The notes: generated by a model from the sequence alone, not told the origin. A stretch of DNA of 50,366 nucleotides from JAABRU01 sp050180235 (GCA_050180235.1 JBFXEJ010000036.1:1-50366), one strand, 5' to 3'; numbered from the stretch's first letter, positions 1-7,956 are shown. A program made the numbers and translations.

Positions 1-10
1 CTTCCGATCT
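1..10. other. Probable residual Illumina adapter at contig end
   Basis: The window opens with CTTCCGATCT. This is the 3' end of the standard Illumina adapter; read on the minus strand it is AGATCGGAAG, the adapter start. It falls inside a helix-turn-helix coding region at the point where the protein would be expected to continue with the HTH recognition helix. I read it as unremoved adapter at an assembly edge. Chance occurrence of ten given bases exactly at the end is unlikely but possible. Confidence 0.6.
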
Positions 11-176
11 CGGTTCTCGCGGACAGATCTTTGAGAGAAATGCCTTTTTCCTCCCGCAGCTTCCGAATCCGCTCCCCGATATGAACAACGCTTTCCTGCT
101 CCTGCCCGGACAGATCTCCGGTCAGGTCTTCAAAATAATCCACATTGATATGCGGTTTCTGATCTTTGATTTCCAT
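1..176 (-). CDS. XRE-family transcriptional regulator, N-terminal fragment
   Basis: The ATG at 176 is preceded by a GGGGGC ribosome binding site. The fragment encodes about 58 residues: an acidic N-terminal lead (MEIKDQKPHINVDYFEDL), then the first helices of an XRE/Cro helix-turn-helix (IGERIRKLREEKGISLKDLS). The rest runs off the window. Family knowledge: regulators with this acidic lead and HTH often carry a C-terminal cupin sensor, but that part is not visible. It lies downstream of the acyl-CoA operon on the same strand and might regulate fatty or branched-chain acid genes; that is inference. The last three residues may come from adapter sequence. Confidence 0.7.
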   Translation of the reverse strand, partial: MEIKDQKPHINVDYFEDLTGDLSGQEQESVVHIGERIRKLREEKGISLKDLSARTEIG

Positions 177-190
177 TATTTGCCCCCGTA

Positions 191-288
191 TGAATAATGT
201 TGAATGGTCAATGCTGAATGCTGAATGGTCAATGGTCAATGCTTAATGTTCATCAACATTAAACATTTATCATTCAAAATTCAACATT
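191..288. repeat. Degenerate heptamer repeat (AATGNTG / AATGGTC type)
   Basis: This A+T-rich tract is made of seven-base units such as TGAATGG, TCAATGC and TGAATGC on one side. The complementary ATTAAAC/ATTCAAC units follow on the other side, so it can also fold. It separates the regulator fragment from the lyase-like gene and reaches that gene's stop codon. A similar tract lies at 35234-35268 and a longer one at 21915-22078. Confidence 0.75.
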
Positions 289-1459
289 ATTTTTTCGGAC
301 GGTACTTTTCCGGCAGCACGGCTTTTGCTGCCCATTCTTTGGGCAGAAGCTGACCGGGTTCCTCTTTCAGTTTGGCTTTGGCTTTTGCCAGACCGGGTCT
401 GCCGAATTCCGGATGTCCCTCTTTGAGTGTGCGTCCGTTGAGAATGGCTTCGGAACGCAGTCTGCGGCCAATGGTGCGCTCCATCTGTTTGCCCAGCCAG
501 AGTACCCGATCCACATCCCAGCCGTGTTCAATGCCCATTTCATCAATCTGCACCAGGGTGTCTTCCAGTGTCACCAGTCCCACATAGCGCGGATCTTTGT
601 AATAATATTCGCCTGTGCCTTTTACCGGGCAGTCGTCCAGAAAATTCGCAGGCTGTCCGCCCAGACCGCCCAGAGTGGCCTCAAAATTTGTGATGCCTGC
701 CTGCAATGCAGCGAGTACAGAAGCCGCGGCCACGCGTTTGGTTTCATGGAAATGTGCGATATGCAGATTGGTATCAGGCATTTCATCCAGAATCATGGAA
801 AAATAACGGTAAACCTGTGCTGCGGATGCGCTGCCGTCATGATCCGCATGCTCAATGTCGTGCGCTCCGATTTCCAGCCAGCGTTTGCTGAATTCCACAG
901 CATCTTTCATATCTGTCGCGCCGCCAATGGGACTGCCCCAGATTGTGCTGACCGTACCGCACATTTTGATGCCCGCGTCCGTGCATTTTTTGATGCAGCG
1001 TTCGGCTTCCCGCCAGTAATCCGGCAGCGTGGTTCCGGAATTGGCAAAATGATGCTGTTCCTCAGTGGAAACCATCATCAGCACGCGATCAGGGCCAATA
1101 CCCTTTTCTTTCAGTTTGATAGCCCGATCCACTGCGCCTTCGCGGATGGTGATGCAGGTCAGGCAGATGTCATCATAGTTGATCCCGGCTTTTTCGCATT
1201 TTTTCCGGAAACGGTCTCCCCGCAGATGTGCCAGCAGTTCTTCCGCATCCCGGAACTGGGGCATCAGATAGGGATTTCCCAGATTGGTCACTTCAATATA
1301 GCGGCATCCGGCCATGATCAGTTCTTCCAGATAGAATTTTTTGGCTTCTGTGGAAATGAACTTTTCCTCATGCTGAAAACCGTCGCGTATCGTTATATCG
1401 CCGATGGTAACTTTCCTCGGCATTCTCGGAAATATTTTCCAGTAATCATATTCGGTCAT
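287..1459 (-). CDS. HMG-CoA lyase-like DRE-TIM metallolyase
   Basis: A 390-residue TIM-barrel enzyme of the HMG-CoA lyase/isopropylmalate synthase superfamily. Residues 25-27 are the RDG of the DRE-TIM motif (TIRDGFQHEEK), and H236/H238 (HFHETK) match the metal-binding HxH. In true HMG-CoA lyase the following glycine-rich loop carries the catalytic Cys (GLGGCPYA). Here it reads GLGGQPAN with Gln269, so the chemistry may be altered. I chose the ATG at 1459 because AAGGAG lies seven bases before it; an in-frame ATG seven codons upstream lacks a good site. It is the last gene of a four-gene acyl-CoA operon, where an HMG-CoA cleaving step would complete leucine/isovalerate breakdown to acetoacetate and acetyl-CoA. 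Confidence 0.8.
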   Translation of the reverse strand: MTEYDYWKIFPRMPRKVTIGDITIRDGFQHEEKFISTEAKKFYLEELIMAGCRYIEVTNLGNPYLMPQFRDAEELLAHLRGDRFRKKCEKAGINYDDICLTCITIREGAVDRAIKLKEKGIGPDRVLMMVSTEEQHHFANSGTTLPDYWREAERCIKKCTDAGIKMCGTVSTIWGSPIGGATDMKDAVEFSKRWLEIGAHDIEHADHDGSASAAQVYRYFSMILDEMPDTNLHIAHFHETKRVAAASVLAALQAGITNFEATLGGLGGQPANFLDDCPVKGTGEYYYKDPRYVGLVTLEDTLVQIDEMGIEHGWDVDRVLWLGKQMERTIGRRLRSEAILNGRTLKEGHPEFGRPGLAKAKAKLKEEPGQLLPKEWAAKAVLPEKYRPKK

Positions 1460-1492
1460 GGATTTTCTCCTTATTATCATTTATTCGTAGTG

Positions 1493-1585
1493 GTAAGGTG
1501 GGTTACGCTATCGCTACACCCACCCTACATTTTTCCTAATGAAACCAGTAGTAGGGTGGGTGTAGCGGAGCGTAACCCACCTTAC
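1493..1585. repeat. Long inverted repeat, GTAAGGTGGGTTACGC type
   Basis: Two ~35 bp arms (1493-1528 and 1550-1585) are near-perfect reverse complements separated by about 21 bp. The arms begin GTAAGGTGGGTTACGC. The element lies in the gap between the carboxyltransferase stop and the lyase-like start, so it would form a strong hairpin in the operon transcript. Repeats built on GTAGGGTGGGTTACGC are common in many bacterial genomes; no protein is encoded. Confidence 0.85.
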
Positions 1586-1593
1586 ATTTTTGA

Positions 1594-3186
1594 TTAAAAC
1601 CTGAAATTCCCGAATGAGGGTTCTCCAATGGGTTTGAGCAGACTGACTTCAAAGGCCATAGCCAGCCAGTCGCGGATTTCAGAGAATTTCAGAACCCGGT
1701 CGCTTAAAATGCGTGAACCGCAGAAAAAGGGATGGGCTTCGCCATCGTATTTTTCAATCATCATCTGGCTGAATGCCTGTTTTTCTTCGGCACTCATTGG
1801 TTTCCCCTCGCTTTCCCGTTTGCGTTCCTCAATGGAAAGCAGCACGCCTGCCGCGCTCCGTCCGCTCATCACGCCGGTGCGCGCGCGCATGGTGTGAAAG
1901 AGAAAATGGGGTTTGTATGCCCGTCCGCACATGCCGTAATTGGCTGCGCCATTGTCCGGCCCGATGACCAGTTGGATTCTCGGAACCTGCGCACAGGACA
2001 CAGCCCGCACCATGTCAGAGCCGTATTTGCCAATGCCCATATGCTCGGATTCGGAACCGATCATATAACCGGGCGCGTTCTGCACAAACAGCAGCGGCGT
2101 TTTTTCCTGTGAACAGCGCACAATCCATTCTGCGGCCTTGCGTGCGGCTTCGGCAAAAATAATGCCCACCGCGTTGGATGCAATCACACCCACCGGAATG
2201 CCTTTTATGCGGATCTTTCCCGCAAGAATATTGTCCCCGCGTCCCGGTGCATAATCCTTTTTGTATTCATAAAAACAACTGTCATCCGCAATACATTCCA
2301 GAATGCTGCGTCCGTCAATGCCCTGATTCACCTGCGCGGGCATGAGATCATAAAGGCTGTCCGGATCAGCCGTGGGCGGAGTTTCCGCATAACGATGGCT
2401 TTTTATTTCCTGGGGTCTGTCCAGAGCCAGAACTTCCCGGACTCTGTAAACCGCCTCTTCCTGATTGGCACAGAAATGATCCGCACCTCCGGAAATATGG
2501 GTATGAACCTTTGCGCCCCCCAGATTTTCCGCAGAAATAACCTCACCGGTTGCCATTTTCACCAGCGGCGGGCCGCCGAGAAAAGAATAGGACATCTTGT
2601 CAATCATAATGGACTGACAGGCCATGAAAACGATATACGCTCCGCCTGCGGTGTTTCCGCCTGTGCTCATGGTAATCTGCTTGAGCCCCTTTGCTGACAT
2701 GCGTGCCATATTGTAAAACATGGTTCCGAAATGCCCGTCATCCGGGAACACATCAGCCTGCATGGGCAGAAACGCGCCGCCGGAATCTGCAATATACACG
2801 CAGTTCAATCCGCAGTTTTCCGCAATGGCCTGTGCGCGGATATGTTTTTTCAGGGTGATGGGAAAATATGTCCCGGCCTTGACCCGGCTGTCATTGCCGA
2901 AAATCATGGTCCAGTTGCCGTTGATCTTTCCAATGCCCGTAACCAGACCCGCGCAGGGAACATCATCAATGCCGTCCGGATAATTCACACCGAATCCGGC
3001 AATCTGGCTGAGTTCATAAAATTCCGTATCCGGATCAATGAGCAGTTGAATCAGCTCCCGAACCGGTTTTTTCCCCTGTTTGGCAAGCCGATCCACTGCA
3101 CCCTGTCCGCCGGGCCATGTGGCCTGAGACACCAGTTCATCAAGTTTTTTTTCTTCGCTTTCCCAGAATTCCCGGTTTGCGCTCAT
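1594..3186 (-). CDS. Acyl-CoA carboxylase, carboxyltransferase (beta) subunit
   Basis: 530 residues, the usual length for the carboxyltransferase subunit of methylcrotonyl-, propionyl- or glutaconyl-CoA carboxylases/decarboxylases. Two crotonase-like halves are visible: an N half with ADSGGAFLPMQ and GGAYIVFMACQS, and a C half with GVIASNAVGIIF and the acyl-CoA pocket segment GSESEHMGIGKYGSDM. It transfers CO2 between biotin and an acyl-CoA. The methylglutaconyl-CoA hydratase-like neighbour makes a methylcrotonyl-CoA substrate the best guess. A glutaconyl-CoA decarboxylase alpha subunit is the main alternative. No biotin carboxylase or biotin carrier gene is in the window, so its partner must be encoded elsewhere. 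Confidence 0.88.
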   Translation of the reverse strand: MSANREFWESEEKKLDELVSQATWPGGQGAVDRLAKQGKKPVRELIQLLIDPDTEFYELSQIAGFGVNYPDGIDDVPCAGLVTGIGKINGNWTMIFGNDSRVKAGTYFPITLKKHIRAQAIAENCGLNCVYIADSGGAFLPMQADVFPDDGHFGTMFYNMARMSAKGLKQITMSTGGNTAGGAYIVFMACQSIMIDKMSYSFLGGPPLVKMATGEVISAENLGGAKVHTHISGGADHFCANQEEAVYRVREVLALDRPQEIKSHRYAETPPTADPDSLYDLMPAQVNQGIDGRSILECIADDSCFYEYKKDYAPGRGDNILAGKIRIKGIPVGVIASNAVGIIFAEAARKAAEWIVRCSQEKTPLLFVQNAPGYMIGSESEHMGIGKYGSDMVRAVSCAQVPRIQLVIGPDNGAANYGMCGRAYKPHFLFHTMRARTGVMSGRSAAGVLLSIEERKRESEGKPMSAEEKQAFSQMMIEKYDGEAHPFFCGSRILSDRVLKFSEIRDWLAMAFEVSLLKPIGEPSFGNFRF

Positions 3187-3194
3187 ATTTCCCC

Positions 3195-3977
3195 CTATTC
3201 CCCTTTGTAAACAGGTTTGCGTTTTTCCCGGAACGCGGCCAGTCCCTCCAGCCGGTCTTTGCTGGGAATGGTGACCCAGTACGCGTTGGATTCCAAAGCC
3301 AGACCGGTTTGCAGATCCGTTTCCATGCCGTAATTGATCGCATATTTGGCCTGCTCAATGGCAATGGGGCCGGTTTCGCAGATCATGGCAGCCATTTTCC
3401 GGCATTCGTCCAGTAACTGCGCGGGTTCGCAGACCTGATTGACCAGTCCGATGCTCAGGGCTTCCTGTGCATCCACTCGGCGGCCTGTGAAAATCAGTTC
3501 TTTGGCTTTGCCTTTGCCCACCAGACGGGGCAGACGCTGGGTTCCGCCCGCGCCCGGAATAATCGCGAGCCGGGTTTCTGTCAGTCCCATAGATGCTGTT
3601 GTTGAGGCAATGCGGATGTCGCAGGCCAGAGCCAGTTCGGTTCCGCCGCCCAGCGCAATGCCGTTGACAGCCGCGATGACCGGTTTGGGCAGCAGTTCAA
3701 TGGAAGTGAACAGATTGCGGATGGTGAAAATAAATTCCTTTACCTGCACCGGTGTCAAAGTGGCACGTTCCTTGAGATCCGCGCCCGCACAGAATGCTTT
3801 TTCCCCCGCGCCTGTGATGATAATGACGCGAATATCACTGTTGAAGCGCAGACCCTCCACCTGATCCCGCAAAGCGCGCAGCATGGCAAAATTAAAGGAA
3901 TTCATTATCTCAGGACGGTGAAGAGTGAGAATGGCCGTCTGGTTTTCTATGGTTGTATGGAGCAGATTTTCGCTCAT
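3195..3977 (-). CDS. Enoyl-CoA hydratase, methylglutaconyl-CoA hydratase (AUH)-like
   Basis: 260 residues of the crotonase fold. Seen: oxyanion-hole segments AFCAGADLKER and GIALGGGTELALACDIR, then the active-site stretch LAIIPGAGGTQRLPR. The C-terminal signature KDRLEGLAAFREKRKPVYKGE-like ending closely matches AUH/methylglutaconyl-CoA hydratases rather than generic enoyl-CoA hydratases. It would hydrate 3-methylglutaconyl-CoA to HMG-CoA, between the carboxyltransferase and the lyase-like enzyme. The ATG at 3977 has a TTGGAG site seven bases upstream; an upstream in-frame ATG at 4019 lies in the repeat and is unlikely. Only eight bases separate its stop from the next start. Confidence 0.87.
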   Translation of the reverse strand: MSENLLHTTIENQTAILTLHRPEIMNSFNFAMLRALRDQVEGLRFNSDIRVIIITGAGEKAFCAGADLKERATLTPVQVKEFIFTIRNLFTSIELLPKPVIAAVNGIALGGGTELALACDIRIASTTASMGLTETRLAIIPGAGGTQRLPRLVGKGKAKELIFTGRRVDAQEALSIGLVNQVCEPAQLLDECRKMAAMICETGPIAIEQAKYAINYGMETDLQTGLALESNAYWVTIPSKDRLEGLAAFREKRKPVYKGE

Positions 3978-4002
3978 AATTTTCTCCAAAGATTTGAAAA
4001 TT

Positions 4003-4076
4003 TTGTAGGGTGGGCACATGTTTTTCCGTGCCCACCGATCTGTGAAACGGTGGGCAGCACTCCGTTTCTGCCCACC
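4003..4076. repeat. Palindromic repeat, GTAGGGTGGGCAC type
   Basis: An interrupted palindrome with GTAGGGTGGGCAC on the left and GCCCACCCT on the right, and an inner GTGCCCACC / GGTGGGCAG stem. It sits in the gap between the acyl-CoA dehydrogenase and hydratase genes. The same core appears inside the larger elements at 19806-19948 and 29788-29929. Confidence 0.75.
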
Positions 4077-4087
4077 CTGAATATTTT

Positions 4088-5236
4088 TCAGCAGCCGATA
4101 TACCGTGAAATCACAAGTCTCTGCACTTCAGATGTGCCTTCGCCTATATCCAGCAGTTTCTGATCCCGGTAGAACCTTTCCACATTGTAATCCTTCATCA
4201 GTCCATAACCCCCGTGAATCTGCACCGCATGATTGGCAACTCTGCCCATGAGTTCCGAGCAGTAGAGTTTTCCCATTGCAGCCAGGGTTTCAAAGGGACG
4301 GTGATTGCTTTTCAGCCAGCAGGCTTTGTAAAGCAGGTTGCGTGCGCATTCAATTTCCATTGCGCAGTCTGCCAGTTTAAAGGCAATGGCCTGAAATTTG
4401 CTGATGGGCTGACCAAACTGTTCGCGTTTTTTCGCGTATTTCAGAGCCATTTCATATGCGCCCTGCGCGCCGCCCAGTCCCATTGCACCGATGGAAAGAC
4501 GTCCGCCGTCCAGAGTTTTGAGCATCTGGTGAAAACCGTCTCCGGGTTTGCCCAGAATGTTTTTCTCCGGAATCCGCACATCATCAAAATAGAGTTCTGC
4601 GGTATTGGACGCGCGCCACATCATTTTTTTGTGCATGGGAACGGCCTTGAAGCCTTTCATGCCATGCTCCACGATAAAGCAGGTGTATTCGGGTTTGCCG
4701 TTGGCACGTTTTCCGGTAATGGCCTGCACCGTGACGCCCAGCGACATGGGACTGGCCGCGTTGGTGATAAAGATTTTGGACCCGTTCAGCACCCATTCGT
4801 TTCCGTCTTTGACCGCCGTGGTCTTGCTGCCGCCCGCGTCTGAACCTGCTGTGGGTTCTGTAAGTCCGAATCCCCACAAAGCCTGACCTGTGCAGAGTTT
4901 GGGCAGATATTTCTTTTTCTGCTCTTCTGTGCCAAAATAATACAGGGGGCCGATGCCCAGGGAGTTTCCCGCAGCAACTGTGGCAGCCTGGGATCCGTCC
5001 ACCCGTGCCACTTCCTCCACGGCAATAATATAGGAAATATAATCCATTCCCTGTCCGCCGTATTCTTCCGGGACAAACATGCCGAACAGACCGATTTCCC
5101 CCATTTTCTTTGTCAGTTCAACGGAAAATTCCTCTTTTTCGTCCAGTTCCAGGGCCAGCGGAGCGATTTCGCTTTCCGCAAATTTACGGACTTCCCTGCG
5201 GATCATTTCCTGTTCTTTATTCAAATCAAAGTCCAC
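4088..5236 (-). CDS. Acyl-CoA dehydrogenase
   Basis: 382 residues, a full-length FAD acyl-CoA dehydrogenase. The FAD/substrate segments WGFGLTEPTAGSDAGG and KIFITNA are present, and the catalytic base is Glu366 in GEGTSEVQR. It oxidises a short acyl-CoA and passes electrons to ETF. Isovaleryl-CoA dehydrogenases lack Glu at this position (usually GAGT) and carry it instead near residue 250. Here that site reads DGGRLSIG, so the sequence looks more like a butyryl- or glutaryl-type enzyme although the neighbours suggest leucine degradation. The start is GTG, supported by AAAGGAGG seven bases before it. It is the first gene of the operon. Confidence 0.9.
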   Translation of the reverse strand: MDFDLNKEQEMIRREVRKFAESEIAPLALELDEKEEFSVELTKKMGEIGLFGMFVPEEYGGQGMDYISYIIAVEEVARVDGSQAATVAAGNSLGIGPLYYFGTEEQKKKYLPKLCTGQALWGFGLTEPTAGSDAGGSKTTAVKDGNEWVLNGSKIFITNAASPMSLGVTVQAITGKRANGKPEYTCFIVEHGMKGFKAVPMHKKMMWRASNTAELYFDDVRIPEKNILGKPGDGFHQMLKTLDGGRLSIGAMGLGGAQGAYEMALKYAKKREQFGQPISKFQAIAFKLADCAMEIECARNLLYKACWLKSNHRPFETLAAMGKLYCSELMGRVANHAVQIHGGYGLMKDYNVERFYRDQKLLDIGEGTSEVQRLVISRYIGC

Positions 5237-5267
5237 AGTACCTCCTTTGGGAATGGCAGATAAAATG

Positions 5268-5398
5268 TATGATATTCACCAAGGTGCAGTTTTTTTCAAA
5301 CCGCAGGAGACACAAAGATTTCAAAAGGTTCACAGGGATTTTTTTCGTCATTTGTGCCTTCTTTGGGGTAAAAAAACTGCACATAGCATATGATATTC
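5268..5398. repeat. Small element flanked by TATGATATTC direct repeats
   Basis: TATGATATTC occurs at 5268-5277 and again at 5389-5398. Between them, GTGCAGTTTTTTT and its complement AAAAAAACTGCAC form an inverted pair around a filler rich in ACAAAG/CACAGGG units. It lies directly upstream of the acyl-CoA dehydrogenase start. It may be a degraded insertion; the terminal repeats are not clean enough to be sure. Confidence 0.45.
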
Positions 5399-5430
5399 CA
5401 TCCGGTCAGTCAGGTATATATACTGTTGTT

Positions 5431-5450
5431 TACCGACCGGTCGTTAGGTA
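5431..5450. promoter_or_regulatory. Putative TetR-family operator upstream of the acyl-CoA operon
   Basis: TACCGACCGGTCGTTAGGTA contains the perfect ten-base palindrome CGACCGGTCG, extended to ACCGACCGGTCGTT with one mismatched pair. ACCGACCGGTCGGT-like palindromes are known operators of TetR-family regulators of acyl-CoA and phenylacetate catabolism. It lies 195 bp upstream of the first operon gene. No TetR gene is present in the window, so the regulator would act in trans. Confidence 0.55.
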
Positions 5451-5865
5451 AGTTTTTTCTCTATGGCATGGAAAAAATCATTTGTCAAGATAAAATTTTC
5501 CATGTGTGGACAAAAGAGAAATTTTGTGATATTGCCTTTATGTGTGAAAAAAATGAAACCATGAGGTGCATTTCGGCATGACTGATAAGGCACAGGAGCA
5601 TACGTTCGCTGATAGAGACTGTCACAGTCAGATAAATGCCGGAGGAACATAAACGGCTGGAAATGCCCCTGCTTTTTGAGTTTGTCAGGAAAGCTGAAGC
5701 CAAAAGCAAAGGCCGGGCAGAGAGAACCTGTCACCTAATCCGGCATTGCACCGAAGATGGCTGCGGTCTTGGCAAGCAGGACAGCAAATAGTTGTAACTT
5801 TCCTTTTTCCCAGATCATAAGGGCCTGTCTTCTGAAATTTTGCAATTTTTTATGGTCGGTCGCCT
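5451..5865. other. 415 bp without a recognised gene
   Basis: This is the upstream region shared by the minus-strand acyl-CoA operon and the plus-strand heptosyltransferase. Short open frames exist on both strands, but none has a credible ribosome site or protein-like composition. I see no clear inverted-repeat element here. Promoters of both flanking genes presumably lie in this stretch. Confidence 0.5.
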
Positions 5866-6792
5866 ATGTTTCATAAATATTTGATTTTTCATCAGGGTGC
5901 ACTGGGTGATTTGCTGCTGACATTTCCGGCTCTGCTCCCTTTACGAAATGCGGGTGCAGGGATGGACGGCATCTGTCAGGGAAAACTGGGCAGGCTGGCA
6001 TGTCATCTGCATATTTTTGATACCTGCTTTCCTTTGGAATCTGCACTGTTTGCCTCACTTTGGTCAGAACCCTCTGATGCGGATGCCCGCCTCAGAGCTC
6101 TTTTTTCCTCTTATGAAATCATCCTTGTTTTTTCCTTTTCCCGGCAACTGGAAGAGGCAATCAGAAAAATTTCGGAACGCACAGTTTTCCGCATTTCTCC
6201 CCGGCCTCCTGTGCATCAGCGTATCCATGTCACACAGTTCATCCTGGATCAGTTTGCCGCTTACGGTCTGCTTCGGGCCGGAAAATTTGCATTTCCTGAA
6301 AAAAAACAGGACAGGGTATCTTTTTCCAAAAAAATTCTGATTCATCCCGGATCAGGCAGTCCCAGAAAAAACTGGCCCATAGACAGGTTCATCCATGTGT
6401 ATGAAAATCTGAAATCCGAAGGCAGGGAACCTGAATTTATCATTGGCCCGGCAGAGGATTTTCTGACAAAAAAACTCGAAGGCCGTCCGGCCCATTGCGC
6501 CTCTGATCTTACTGATCTGACCGGAATGATGAAAAATGCGGCAGGCTATATCGGAAATGATTCCGGGCTGTCGCATCTTGCAGCTTTTCTGGGACTGCCG
6601 GTGACAGTCATTTTCGGCCCCTCTGATCCCCTGCGCTGGAAACCTGTGGGAAATGTCAGAGTTCTCCGGCCTTGTGATCCGGAATGCAATCCCTGCTTTG
6701 AAACAGAAAAGGAAAACTGTGCGAATCCTGTGTGTCTGTACCGTATCTCTGCGGATACGGCAACCTGTATGGTAAGAGAAATGGCGGGGTAA
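5866..6792 (+). CDS. Glycosyltransferase family 9 (ADP-heptose:LPS heptosyltransferase-like)
   Basis: 308 residues. The N-terminal Rossmann half begins KYLIFHQGALGDLLLTFPAL, the GALGD loop of GT9 enzymes. The C-terminal donor-binding half has HPGSGSPRKNWP (residues ~161-172) and YIGNDSGLSHLAAFLGLPV (~225-243). Cytoplasmic; it adds heptose or a related sugar to the LPS inner core. It is slightly shorter than WaaF/WaaC (~350), which is common for anaerobe homologues. It stands alone with convergent and divergent neighbours; hldE, which makes ADP-heptose precursors, is about 12 kb away. The acceptor cannot be named from sequence. Confidence 0.82.
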   Translation: MFHKYLIFHQGALGDLLLTFPALLPLRNAGAGMDGICQGKLGRLACHLHIFDTCFPLESALFASLWSEPSDADARLRALFSSYEIILVFSFSRQLEEAIRKISERTVFRISPRPPVHQRIHVTQFILDQFAAYGLLRAGKFAFPEKKQDRVSFSKKILIHPGSGSPRKNWPIDRFIHVYENLKSEGREPEFIIGPAEDFLTKKLEGRPAHCASDLTDLTGMMKNAAGYIGNDSGLSHLAAFLGLPVTVIFGPSDPLRWKPVGNVRVLRPCDPECNPCFETEKENCANPVCLYRISADTATCMVREMAG

Positions 6793-6795
6793 TAT

Positions 6796-7569
6796 CTATT
6801 TTTTGATAAGGATCACCAGAGCGGTGATGAGACCGAATGCCATAAATATCGGATTTCTCAGTGCCCGGATATTTTCAATAAAAATTCCCAGAAGACTCAT
6901 GGTTTTTGTACTGATAAAATCAATTGTCAGTATGGCATCCGCAATCGCTTTTTCCTGCTCCGGATCAATGGACATACCGCTGATATACCAGGAACCCTTC
7001 GGAAATGTTCCAATTCCCAATGAATCTGATACTTCGGCATTATAATTCTGCGCTGTTTCTTCCTGCATAATAAAACCGGAATCATATCGCATTGCTTCTG
7101 ATATATTGCAGCCGTAAGTTTCTTCCAAGTGATTCTCTGAAAGCCGGATTCTTCTGTTTACCAGTCCTTCTGCAGGAATATCCTCCGGCTCCCCGTCTTT
7201 TGGAGTGATCTGTATTTTTTTCCCGGAATCTGCAATGTACGGGTTAGGGTACACCGCACTCCCTTTTGTTTGTCCCATATTCCGGTAAACAGCTATGTCA
7301 GAGTGTAAAATATGTGTATTCCGGATGCTCCGGGTCACATCCGAAACGATCATCTGATTAAGAAGTTTTTCCTGAAAAATTGCGATGTCTTTCTCTTGGG
7401 AACAGTGCGGATGGGGCTTCCATTCTTCATCACTTTCCATTATGCTGAACATGCTGTCTTCCAAAAGGATTTTACTGTTTGCAGGTTCGTTCATGAGTGG
7501 AGATGCAACAGCATTGCCGCACAAAAAAAGGAGCAGGAAACATATTGTCAGGTTATTTGCATATCTCAT
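6796..7569 (-). CDS. Unknown secreted, C-terminally membrane-anchored protein
   Basis: 257 residues, not recognised. A signal peptide is visible (TICFLLLFLCGNAVASPLM, cleavage likely after AVA). The middle is soluble, mixed-charge and contains only two Cys, and one strong hydrophobic helix (PIFMAFGLITALVILI) ends the protein with a KK tail. The arrangement fits an exported protein anchored in the inner membrane by its C-terminus. It converges with the heptosyltransferase with only three bases between stop codons. Composition resembles TraH/conjugal-type exported proteins only vaguely; I assign no function. Confidence 0.7.
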   Translation of the reverse strand: MRYANNLTICFLLLFLCGNAVASPLMNEPANSKILLEDSMFSIMESDEEWKPHPHCSQEKDIAIFQEKLLNQMIVSDVTRSIRNTHILHSDIAVYRNMGQTKGSAVYPNPYIADSGKKIQITPKDGEPEDIPAEGLVNRRIRLSENHLEETYGCNISEAMRYDSGFIMQEETAQNYNAEVSDSLGIGTFPKGSWYISGMSIDPEQEKAIADAILTIDFISTKTMSLLGIFIENIRALRNPIFMAFGLITALVILIKK

Positions 7570-7722
7570 AATTTCTGTTTCTCATCTTAAAATGAAAGCT
7601 GAAAAAAATTTCACCAAAAAGAATTTTTGTGTCCCGGAGTCTTTCAGTCTGCCACTAAGACACAAAGTTTAATGCCTAATATTTTTCAGATTTAATCTTA
7701 TGAGTCTTCATGTGACTGTCTT

Positions 7723-7827
7723 ATACCAATTCCCCATTGGTTTGATACAATAAGATTTGACAACTTTTCAAAAGTTGTCAAATCTGATACCGGTGGAGAT
7801 TGTATCAGATCAATGGCGATTCGGTAT
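7723..7827. repeat. ATACCAAT-family element
   Basis: The ends are ATACCAATTCCCCATTG and CAATGGCGATTCGGTAT, inverted and degenerate. The interior holds a strong hairpin made of GATTTGACAACTTTT and its exact complement. No coding capacity. Other copies are at 7960-8050, 8051-8316, 8309-8452, 31322-31448 and 34917-35151, with a fragment near 37700-37808. Confidence 0.8.
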
Positions 7828-7830
7828 TAT

Positions 7831-7956
7831 AACTCAAGTTGCTACCTATGAAAAAATTCAATAATATCAGGCATCGGATTTTTGCAAAAATATCATGATT
7901 TTTTATAACATACTGTTTATACGATATTTATAAATTTATAGGTAGCAACTTGAGTT
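7831..7956. repeat. 126 bp element with AACTCAAG ends and ATTAT duplication
   Basis: The terminal inverted repeats AACTCAAGTTGCTACCTAT (left) and its near-exact complement (right) bound an A+T-rich filler without a gene. The five bases ATTAT lie immediately outside both ends (7826-7830 and 7957-7961), consistent with a 5 bp target duplication. It inserted beside the right end of one ATACCAAT element. Confidence 0.8.

Noticed and set aside
413..1597. Long open frame (394 codons) on the plus strand opposite the HMG-CoA-lyase-like gene
   Set aside because: It is antisense to a gene with a full family match, is rich in Cys/His/Phe as expected for a reversed frame, and has no ribosome site.
5390..5734. 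Short overlapping frames on both strands upstream of the heptosyltransferase
   Set aside because: No ribosome sites, low-complexity composition, and the operator-like palindrome lies within them.
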